6,192 nt of DNA from Chitinophagales bacterium. Lineage in GTDB: Bacteria; Bacteroidota; Bacteroidia; Chitinophagales; UBA2359. How positions within the stretch are numbered: the first letter of the stretch is position 1; each line of letters begins with the position of its first letter. The position numbers and the translations under genes are program-made. The stretch is taken from contig JAHDDN010000333.1 in the NCBI GenBank assembly GCA_020629335.1, positions 1-6,192 of the forward strand, in the 5' to 3' direction. The notes below the pieces were generated by a model. The model ran no database searches. It was not told the DNA's origin and saw nothing but the letters and a program-made list of their open reading frames with translations. Positions 1-6,075 of the stretch are shown here, one piece after another.

Positions 1-1565
1 ACCCCCCACTATGACTTCCATCAGCAACAACACCATTAGGAGCAGTTACACCATCTACAGCAGCTATACTAGAGTAGACAATACTTCCCCAGCCATTTAC
101 ATCTTGTGCAGCATCTAAAGGGTTAGCTCCTAATACAGCAGCTTGCCAAGTGGATAAGTCAGCAGTATTTCCTACACAAGCAACACCAGTTGCATTGGCG
201 ATTGTGTTTTCTTCTGGACAACAAGCACAGGTCAAAGTACCAGCATAATCATAATTACATCCAACAGGAGCAGTACCTAACCAAGCTAAATCACTTGAAA
301 AATCATAGTCAAAAGTCTCACCAGTTGCACTACAAGCAGTACTTGCAGTTTGAGTGGCACAATTGCTTCCAGCGATTAATAAACTAGCGGAAGGTGTACC
401 ACAAGTCATTCCATTATCACTCACATCAATACTAATATTTGGATAAACGCTTAATTCATAAGTACTAATTAAGCTATAAGTATCATCAGATGCATCCGTT
501 GTACCATAATCACATACTAAATAAGCATAAGTCATATAAGCTTCTGGATTACAAGAACCAGCATGACTACCATCTGCAAGTATTCCATTTGGAGGCGTAG
601 TACCATCTACAGCCAAAGCGGTAGAATAAACAATGCTTCCCCAAGCGTTCACATCTTGTGCTACATCTAATGGATTAGCAGCTTCAAGAGCAGCTTGCCA
701 AGTGGCTAAAGCTCCTGTGTTTCCTGCACAAACTGATTCTGTTTCATTGGCGACTACATTAGCTACAGGACAACAAGCACAGGTCAAAGTACCAGCATAA
801 TCATAATTACATCCAACAGGAGCAGTACCTAACCAAGCTAAATCACTTGAAAAATCATAGTCAAAAGTCTCACCAGTTGCACTACAAGCAGTACTTGCAG
901 TTTGAGTGGCACAATTGCTTCCAGCTATAGATAAACTAGCGGAAGGCGTACCACAAGTAGCTCCATTATCACTTACATCAATACTAATATTTGGATAAAC
1001 GCTTAATTCATAAGTACTAATTAAGCTATAAGTATCATCAGATGCATCCGTTGTACCATAATCACATACTAAATAAGCATAAGTCATATAAGCTTCTGGA
1101 TTACAAGAACCAGCATGACTACCATCTGCAAGTATTCCATTTGGAGGCGTAGTACCATCTACAGCCAAAGCGGTAGAATAAACAATGCTTCCCCAAGCGT
1201 TCACATCTTGTGCTACATCTAATGGATTAGCAGCTTCAAGAGCAGCTTGCCAAGTGGCTAAAGCTCCTGTGTTTCCTGCACAAACTGATTCTGTTTCATT
1301 GGCGACTACATTAGCTACAGGACAACAAGCACAGGTCAAAGTACCAGCATAATCATAATTACATCCAACAGGAGCAGTACCTAACCAAGCTAAATCACTT
1401 GAAAAATCATAGTCAAAAGTCTCACCAGTTGCACTACAAGCAGTACTTGCAGTTTGAGTGGCACAATTGCTTCCAGCGATTAATAAACTAGCGGAAGGTG
1501 TACCACAAGTCATTCCATTATCACTCACATCAATACTAATATTTGGATAAACGCTTAATTCATAA
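1..1565 (-). CDS. 3' portion of a Cys-rich tandem-repeat surface protein; runs off the left edge and its 5' end is lost
   Basis: The minus strand is open without a stop from 1565 down to position 1 and encodes near-identical units of 184 residues. Each unit has about ten Cys, many Thr, Ser, Ala and Asp, and few Lys or Arg, which fits a secreted, disulphide-stabilised surface or adhesin-type protein. Recognisable pieces include YELSVYPNISIDVSDNG, LTCACCP and QDVNAWGSIVYS. I do not recognise a named family. The frame stays open upstream to a TAA at 1658-1660, but this part reads as unrelated residues (NYTKSFFYRINQRKPS), has no ATG (only a TTG at 1613-1615) and has no signal peptide. Similarity to the repeat unit stops exactly at 1565. 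The 5' end of the gene therefore appears to have been removed and the remainder is probably not expressed as a normal secreted protein. The C-terminus lies outside the window, so a T9SS sorting domain cannot be checked. Confidence 0.75.
1..1565 (-). repeat. 552-bp in-frame tandem repeat, about 2.8 copies
   Basis: The same sequence recurs at a period of exactly 552 bp: the GTCAAAGTACCAGCATAATC string begins at 231, 783 and 1335. The units are 1014-1565, 462-1013 and a partial one at 1-461. Positions 462-780 and 1014-1332 look identical. Positions 221-461 match 1325-1565 base for base by eye, while the same part of the middle unit (773-1013) carries several substitutions. Positions 1-215 are clearly diverged from 553-767 but encode a homologous stretch. 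Since 552 is divisible by three, gain or loss of whole units keeps the frame. Confidence 0.93.
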
Positions 1566-1903
1566 CTTGGCTTTCGCTGATTTATTCTATAGAAAAAACT
1601 TTTAGTATAATTCAATGATAAAACGGATAAATGTGCGACCCTGCTAGGGTCGGAGTGTTAGGGGACTTCTATTTTTACTAACATACTTTGACCCTGATGG
1701 GGTCATTAAGAAAAATATAGGGAACTCCAAACCTCAGCGAGGTTCAATTACGTTAGATTCAAATAACAAAATAAGGGAATAAAACCCCAGTGGGGTTCAA
1801 GTATAGGTGCCTCTTGCACTAAAGGCTACAGCCGAATCTCTTAAATAATTTTATTTTTACAAATAATTTTATTTATTCATTTAATAATCAGCCAAAGCCA
1901 AGT
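1565..1903. mobile_element. Non-coding MITE-like element with ~21-bp imperfect terminal inverted repeats
   Basis: The left end (1565-1586) begins ACTTGGCTTTCGCTGATT. The reverse complement of the right end (1883-1903) begins ACTTGGCTTTGGCTGATT. The two agree at 17 of the first 18 bases and continue as TATT versus ATT after a one-base indel. The interior (about 300 bp) has no gene and holds four short perfect or near-perfect palindromes. The left edge coincides with the point where the tandem-repeat gene loses its homology, which supports an insertion or a rearrangement at this boundary. I see no clear target-site duplication (left flank ATA, right flank AAC) and the repeat gene does not resume on the far side, so a simple insertion is not proven. 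The ends could also be two REP-type tails in inverted order. Confidence 0.4.
1636..1797. repeat. Cluster of four related short palindromes (REP-like)
   Basis: Four hairpins share the plan (G/A)ACC(C/T)-loop-(G/A)GGT(C/T). They lie at 1636-1652 (CGACCCT, loop GCT, AGGGTCG), 1689-1705 (TGACCC, loop TGATG, GGGTCA), 1730-1744 (AACCTC, loop AGC, GAGGTT) and 1783-1797 (AACCCC, loop AGT, GGGGTT). The last two are each followed by CAA. The stems differ by compensating changes while a central loop of about three bases is kept. This indicates a repeat family maintained for its folded form, of the kind scattered between genes in many Bacteroidota. A further pair of weak stems (GTGC/GCAC at 1807-1819 and GGC/GCC at 1824-1833) lies just beyond. 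Confidence 0.65.
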
Positions 1904-2083
1904 AACAAAGAAAAAAGGTTCCAAAAATAAATTTCTCCATATCTAAAACACACATCAATAATAGACTAAAGGCTTTAAATCTCAAATAGCCTACTGGGAA
2001 AAGTCTGTCTAGGATTAAAAAAAATCCTAGTTCTAAGGAGTTTAAGGGGAGTGGGTCTTTGGCATGATATATCTTTTATTCCA
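1904..2083. other. Gene-free spacer with one A-loop hairpin
   Basis: No convincing reading frame is seen. The only structure is a perfect 8-bp stem, CTAGGATT (2009-2016) with AATCCTAG (2023-2030), around a loop of six A. It is followed by TTCT rather than a long T run, so it is a weak terminator candidate at best, and there is no identified gene just upstream on the plus strand for it to serve. Confidence 0.4.
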
Positions 2084-2161
2084 GCCCTGAAAGGGCAAAA
2101 GCAATAGCGTAGGGCATCGCCCTACGAATCAATGGAGATATACATTTAGCCCTGAAAGGGC
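2084..2161 (+). repeat. Composite REP/BIME-like repeat, copy A
   Basis: Two copies of the palindrome GCCCTGAAAGGGC (2084-2096 and 2149-2161) flank a different hairpin, CGTAGGGC-ATC-GCCCTACG (2108-2126). Both outer palindromes are followed by a related tail (AAAAGC and GAAAGCC). The arrangement outer palindrome, central hairpin, outer palindrome is seen again in inverted orientation at 2231-2306, so the three-part block behaves as one unit. In other bacteria such blocks (BIMEs) are spread by REP-associated transposases of the IS200/IS605 type. No such transposase is in this window. Confidence 0.8.
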
Positions 2162-2230
2162 GAAAGCCAAATAATTAGTTGATGTGTCTAGTATTGAATT
2201 GATGGTAAACTCCTTGTCTACAAGGCTTTT

Positions 2231-2306
2231 GCCCTTTCAGGGCTTATATAGTACTTCATTTTTCATAGGGCGATGCCCTATGCTAATGATGATGCCCTTT
2301 CAGGGC
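2231..2306 (-). repeat. Composite REP/BIME-like repeat, copy B (inverted relative to copy A)
   Basis: The plus strand carries GCCCTTTCAGGGC at 2231-2243 and 2294-2306, the reverse complement of the outer palindrome in copy A. They flank CATAGGGC-GAT-GCCCTATG (2264-2282), the reverse complement of a variant of the central hairpin in copy A. Between the copies the central stem changes at its outer base pairs with pairing kept (CGTAGGGC/GCCCTACG against CATAGGGC/GCCCTATG). The spacers between the elements are not conserved. Confidence 0.8.
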
Positions 2307-2476
2307 GAAAGAAGATATACTCCCAATTATTTTAGAACCAGAAATATTCACCTTTTCATCCATTCCCTCTTTAAAGGATAAAAGTATTTTTTACATGACT
2401 AAGAACGCAAACAGGCATTGGTATTTGGAAATTTTACAATTAACTAATGTCTGTTTTTTTACCCTAAAAAACACAC

Positions 2477-2550
2477 CCTCTTTTCATTTTTCTGCTAAAA
2501 AAGTAACCTTTTCATTTTTTAGCAGATAAGTAAAGAAAAGGGAAAAGAGG
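2477..2550 (+). promoter_or_regulatory. Nested stem-loop in the upstream region of the 2584 gene
   Basis: A perfect 12-bp inner stem pairs TCTGCTAAAAAA (2491-2502) with TTTTTTAGCAGA (2515-2526) around a 12-nt loop. A 9-bp outer stem, CCTCTTTTC (2477-2485) with GAAAAGAGG (2542-2550), encloses it. It ends 33 bases before the ATG at 2584, so it may lie in the 5' leader of the mRNA or overlap the promoter. I cannot place a clear Bacteroidota -7 (TAnnTTTG) box here. It could be a leader structure affecting mRNA stability, an operator-type inverted repeat or a terminator for readthrough from the left. The sequence alone does not decide. Confidence 0.5.
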
Positions 2551-2583
2551 AAATACATAAATCACTTCATAAACCTAAGAACC

Positions 2584-3585
2584 ATGAAGAAAACTTCTAT
2601 TTCTATGAAAGAAAACACCAAAATTAAGACTATCCTTTTAGTTTTGACTTTGGCTGTTCTAAGTTTTGGTATAGTGGCTTTTATGAGTCCAGAATCAACT
2701 GATGATAATGGGGTGGAGCCATCATTTATTGCAGAATTCGATCCTATTTCGAATGCAGATTCTACTTCAGGAATTGAAGGAATTCAAAAAGAATCTGAAA
2801 AGGAAAAATTAGCACAACAATTAAAGGAAAAGGAAAAAGAGCAAGCAAGGGTAAATAATGGAAAAAAAGTGGAAAAGAGTAAAAAGAAAACTAGAAAATC
2901 GACTGCTCAAGTTGGGAAAAAGGAAAAGTCAACGAACCGATATGAGTCTAAAGGGGAGGAGGATGTGCAAAAGTTTACGGATGCTTTATTTGAAAAACAG
3001 CAACAAACACAAAAAGAAGTTGTACGTAAGCCAGTAACTGTTAGTGCATCGACTACTAATGGATCATTGCAAACAGGACAGCCCAAAAATCCAGTTATTT
3101 CTAAGCCTAGCACCCCAGAAAAACCCAAGTCAAGTCCTACACAACCAGTATGGAAACAATCTGAGAAGAAGCCAGAAAGGACTCATTCTTCTCCTCCTTC
3201 TACTAGGAATTATACTACAACAAGTCCAAAGAAACCAACTACTGGAAAGCCAGCAGTAAAACGACCACCTGTTAAGCCAACAGCACCTAAGACGGCTTCT
3301 GCTTCTAGTGTGCAAAATATTTTACAATCCGACTTCAATCAACTAATCCATCTGGATAGTAAAAAACAGAAGGGCTTTGTCAATAGCATTAAAGGGCGTT
3401 TTGCGAAGCCTAATGACAAATGTATTAAAATCATGAATCGCCCTAGCGGATCACAAAAGTCTTACAATTGTAAAGGGATTGCTAAGTATTTAGTGAAGGA
3501 AGGGTATAAATTGAATATAAAGGAAGTCGTGCTGAATGATAAAGGAAAGATTATTCGTGTGATGACTGAACAGGTTAAAGTATAA
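2584..3585 (+). CDS. Membrane-anchored protein with Lys/Pro-rich linker and unrecognised C-terminal domain
   Basis: The 333-residue product has a basic N-terminus and one hydrophobic segment (about residues 16-34, TILLVLTLAVLSFGIVAFM). There is no lipobox Cys, so it is probably an inner-membrane signal anchor with the rest in the periplasm. Residues 70-107 are highly charged (Lys, Glu, Gln) and may form a helix or coiled coil. Residues about 150-240 are rich in Pro, Lys, Ser and Thr and likely extended. Residues about 243-333 form the only globular-looking part, with Cys280 and Cys296 that could pair and a likely terminal beta-hairpin (KLNIKEVVLNDKGKIIRV). This plan resembles TonB or another envelope-spanning protein, but the last domain lacks the usual TonB C-terminal motifs and I assign no function. 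ATG 2584 is chosen as the first start; ATG 2605 (Met8) would also keep the anchor. No Shine-Dalgarno sequence lies at normal spacing, which is usual in Bacteroidota. Confidence 0.85.
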   Translation: MKKTSISMKENTKIKTILLVLTLAVLSFGIVAFMSPESTDDNGVEPSFIAEFDPISNADSTSGIEGIQKESEKEKLAQQLKEKEKEQARVNNGKKVEKSKKKTRKSTAQVGKKEKSTNRYESKGEEDVQKFTDALFEKQQQTQKEVVRKPVTVSASTTNGSLQTGQPKNPVISKPSTPEKPKSSPTQPVWKQSEKKPERTHSSPPSTRNYTTTSPKKPTTGKPAVKRPPVKPTAPKTASASSVQNILQSDFNQLIHLDSKKQKGFVNSIKGRFAKPNDKCIKIMNRPSGSQKSYNCKGIAKYLVKEGYKLNIKEVVLNDKGKIIRVMTEQVKV

Positions 3586-3631
3586 GTAGCTGATTATGAT
3601 TTGTATAGGATTTGCCAGCTAGGACTAAGTT

Positions 3632-3793
3632 TTAATTCAAAGCAATAATATGGACTTGTGTTAATTCATCAGGACACCTAAAATTCAAGCAATGTAAAGC
3701 GGAAATTAATAGCTCTGTTGTGGTGAATTGACCCATATAATCTAAAAGAAATAATGCTTTTGGAATAGGATATCTATGTCTTCTACTCAACAT
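3632..3793 (-). CDS. Possible small protein or gene remnant, 53 aa
   Basis: A minus-strand frame from ATG at 3791-3793 to TAA at 3632-3634 encodes 53 residues, including the stretches RYPIPKALFLLDYMGQF and TELLISALHCLNFRCPDE. The residue mix looks like a real folded alpha-helical protein rather than translated AT-rich spacer, and it fills most of the gap between the two plus-strand genes. The frame can be extended upstream to ATG 3946, but that part lies over the start of the 3820 gene and is likely a shadow. No family is recognised. It could be a small gene divergent from the 3820 gene, the tail of a decayed gene, or chance. Confidence 0.35.
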   Translation of the reverse strand: MLSRRHRYPIPKALFLLDYMGQFTTTELLISALHCLNFRCPDELTQVHIIALN

Positions 3794-3819
3794 TAAAATA
3801 ATAGTATAAATTAATAAAT

Positions 3820-6000
3820 ATGAGTATATTTTCAAACGCTCAAAATAAGGATAAGCAACAGCAAAAAACAACTTTTTTTGCTGGTACTCAAGGGGGAGGT
3901 TTTTTTGGTGCAACCGCTGCTCATCAATCGAAAAGCAATTCAACAACTGCTGAAAAGGCTCCGTCTAAAACAATGGCGGAAAGTTTTGAATTTGAGGAGG
4001 GGGCTATAGTAAAAGAAGGAGAAGGAGATGACCTCTACATTCATTGGCCAAAACTTGGGGATTCTGGTGTGACACTGGGTTATGGTTATGATTTAGGTAA
4101 AAAAAAGAAGGGGGAGGTGGAAGCAGATTTGATGCAGGCAGGTCTTCCTCCTGAGCAGATTCAAAAATTACTGCCTGCTGTAGGACTTACCCAACAAGCA
4201 GCAGGAAACTTTGTAGCAAAAAATAGGACGGCTATTGGCCCAATTACTAATGAACAAAGAGATCTGCTTTTTCGACCAGTCTATGAGGATAAGAAAGCTC
4301 ATTCTAAGAGTAGAGCTACAGGTTCTAGTGTCAATAATTATACGGCTGCTCACTATGCAAAATTAGAAGGTAGAGAAGAGACAGATTGGCAATTAAGTGA
4401 TGAAGAGTATGAGGCATTACATCCAGCCATAAAGGAATTATTAGCGGATATGACTTATCAAGGAGCTTATAAATATAGAGAGGATTGGGGTGGAAGTTAT
4501 AGAGATATTCAACCAATACTCAAAGCTGAAGTGAGTGATATTGAAAAATTAGAACAGCTAAAAGCTCATTTGGAAAGATTTGCTAGTGTAGCACCTGAAG
4601 AGGGAATGGTTACCCGAACCAATATCCGCATTAATTTCTTAGCTGATGCCATTCAACAAGCTAAAGCTTATGAATTGAATAAAGATGAGGAACAAGTACA
4701 AGAAGAAACAGAAAAAGAGTCCAAAAAAGATAAAAAGAAACAAAAAAAGGATTTTAGAAGGCAGGAACCTGTTACTAGAGCTGGTTTTGTCTATCTTTTA
4801 TTAAAAAAGAAGTATAGCGTTGTGGCACATGCCTTTTTATTTAATAAAAGTGCAGAGGAAATCATGCAATACGGGAGTGCTTTTACCAATGGAGAACGTC
4901 CCCTAGATCCAATCACCAGAGTCGAAGCTGCTACTATGCTCAATCGTTTTGCAGAAATAGAGGGGACAGATTATAAAGGAGAAGTCTATTATTTTTCAGA
5001 TTTATATCAAAACGAATTGGATAGTTGGATGTTTGATGCAGCCCATTTATCCAGAATGTATGGTATTTTTCAAGGGACTTTAGAAAATGAATTTCTTCCA
5101 TTTCAAACAGTAGATCTCAAAACAAGCAATACGCTCATTAAAAGAGCTAAAAAGCTAAAGCAAGCTTCTAAGGCAGATCAGAAGGCGAGATTGAGTATTG
5201 CTCCTTTAGAAGAGCCAGCCAAAAAAGGAGAGGATATTTATGAGAGCCAGCGAGATAATAACCCTTATGGCAGTTCTGGTACTAAAGGTGATTGGATGTG
5301 TAATGTTACAAGTGTAGCCATGCAATTACATACGCTTGCTTCAAAAGATGAAGTTAAGAGACAAGCTATTGATATTTATTATAATGTCGGTGGTGAACAG
5401 CCATTGGAATTATTGCAAAGCGAGCAAATAGAGGATATTTTAATACGGATTGTTAGGCATAAAGGATGGAGTGAATACATATATACTAATCTTGAAAAAT
5501 TGGCTGCTTTATTCAAAGTTACTTCAAATAATGCATCTTACAGTTTTGATGGACGAGATGGAGCGATAGAACAATTTAATGGGAATGTCCCACACATTAT
5601 TAAGGATGGAAACTTGTATAATGCCATTAAAAAAGGGAAATCTGTTATTATGAGTAATACTTTATATGGTTCTGATGGACATTATGTTCATCTTGTTTCT
5701 GTAGAAAGTGATGGAGTAATTATCAATGATCCTTTCGGATTCCGTATCAATAGATATAACCCTTATTATTTTTTAAATGGCTCAACAGTTAGTACTGATA
5801 AAATGAATTGGCTTAAAAAGAACTGGTCTACTTTTGAAGAACGTAGCAAACATAATCCAGAACTTAAAGCGGAAATGGAAGCATTTTTAGAAAGTCCTCA
5901 AGGAACATTTAGTCAAGAATTAGGCAAACTTAACTTTTATAATTGGGGGGAGGTGAGTTCATGGAATTTAGGTAGACATGGTACGGTAATGGGAAAATAA
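3820..6000 (+). CDS. Multidomain peptidoglycan hydrolase: pesticin-like muramidase, SLH-like region, C39-like peptidase; candidate eCIS cargo
   Basis: The 726-residue product has no signal peptide or membrane segment. Residues 1-50 are a low-complexity leader with FF at 19-20 and 28-29 around a Gly run, then HQSK (35-38). Residues about 52-283 resemble the pesticin C-terminal, T4-lysozyme-like muramidase fold: an acidic EFEEG (57-61; Glu60 or Glu59 the likely catalytic acid), SGVTLGYGYDLG (82-93) with Thr85 and Asp91 six residues apart as recalled for pesticin Thr201/Asp207, and ADMTYQGAY (209-217). Residues about 285-314 are a Lys-rich linker. Residues about 315-447 look SLH-like (PVTRAGFVYLLL; TRVEAATMLNRF; FSD..., YGIFQG, FLPF). 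Residues about 470-726 look like a C39-type papain-fold peptidase, with Gln477 (QRDN), Cys494 (MCNVTSVAMQL), His621 (GHYVHLVSV) and Asp637 (NDPFG). The predicted role is to cut both glycan and peptide parts of the cell wall. Alternatives are a phage-type lysin or an autolysin. ATG 3820 is kept because it includes the leader; Met52 is the next good start. Confidence 0.88.
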   Translation: MSIFSNAQNKDKQQQKTTFFAGTQGGGFFGATAAHQSKSNSTTAEKAPSKTMAESFEFEEGAIVKEGEGDDLYIHWPKLGDSGVTLGYGYDLGKKKKGEVEADLMQAGLPPEQIQKLLPAVGLTQQAAGNFVAKNRTAIGPITNEQRDLLFRPVYEDKKAHSKSRATGSSVNNYTAAHYAKLEGREETDWQLSDEEYEALHPAIKELLADMTYQGAYKYREDWGGSYRDIQPILKAEVSDIEKLEQLKAHLERFASVAPEEGMVTRTNIRINFLADAIQQAKAYELNKDEEQVQEETEKESKKDKKKQKKDFRRQEPVTRAGFVYLLLKKKYSVVAHAFLFNKSAEEIMQYGSAFTNGERPLDPITRVEAATMLNRFAEIEGTDYKGEVYYFSDLYQNELDSWMFDAAHLSRMYGIFQGTLENEFLPFQTVDLKTSNTLIKRAKKLKQASKADQKARLSIAPLEEPAKKGEDIYESQRDNNPYGSSGTKGDWMCNVTSVAMQLHTLASKDEVKRQAIDIYYNVGGEQPLELLQSEQIEDILIRIVRHKGWSEYIYTNLEKLAALFKVTSNNASYSFDGRDGAIEQFNGNVPHIIKDGNLYNAIKKGKSVIMSNTLYGSDGHYVHLVSVESDGVIINDPFGFRINRYNPYYFLNGSTVSTDKMNWLKKNWSTFEERSKHNPELKAEMEAFLESPQGTFSQELGKLNFYNWGEVSSWNLGRHGTVMGK

Positions 6001-6032
6001 TAACCCATGATATACTTTTTCAAACCTGAATA

Positions 6033-6072
6033 ATAGCCATCAATTTCGTTTTATAAAGAAATTGATGGCTAT
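6033..6072 (+). terminator. Strong hairpin terminator after the 3820 gene, probably bidirectional
   Basis: A perfect 15-bp stem pairs ATAGCCATCAATTTC (6033-6047) with GAAATTGATGGCTAT (6058-6072) around a 10-nt loop. It starts 32 bases after the TAA at 5998-6000 and is followed by ATTTTAATAT. It sits between the plus-strand gene and a minus-strand frame ending at 6076, so it could stop transcription from both sides. The downstream T run is interrupted, which makes termination in the plus direction likely but not textbook. Confidence 0.85.
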
Positions 6073-6075
6073 ATT

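Noticed and set aside
190..387. Plus-strand 65-codon frame
   Set aside because: It lies opposite the in-frame tandem-repeat coding sequence, and its His/Gln/Asn-rich product reflects the complementary codons.
1565..1910. Clean insertion of the element into the repeat gene
   Set aside because: The repeat sequence does not resume after 1903 and no target-site duplication is visible, so a deletion or rearrangement is more likely than a simple insertion.
2084..2306. CRISPR array
   Set aside because: The repeats are 13-bp palindromes in both orientations with unequal spacers and an alternating second hairpin, and no cas gene is present.
2184..2381. Plus-strand 65-codon frame
   Set aside because: Most of it translates the palindromic repeats at 2231-2306 and it has no protein-like features or clear upstream signals.
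2400..2583. Bacteroidota-type promoter (TTG then TAnnTTTG) for the 2584 gene
   Set aside because: Only loose matches are found in this AT-rich stretch, and none has both boxes at normal spacing.
2907..3315. Overlapping frames on both strands within the 2584 gene
   Set aside because: They are shadows of a Lys/Pro/Ser-rich linker and have strongly biased, repetitive products (Ser/Arg/Trp/Cys-rich on the minus strand).
3587..3621. Terminator after the 2584 gene (TAGCTG ... CAGCTA)
   Set aside because: The stem is only 6 bp with a 23-nt loop and no T run follows.
4168..4516. Two minus-strand frames inside the hydrolase gene
   Set aside because: They lie fully within the muramidase-coding part, whose plus-strand reading has recognisable motifs.
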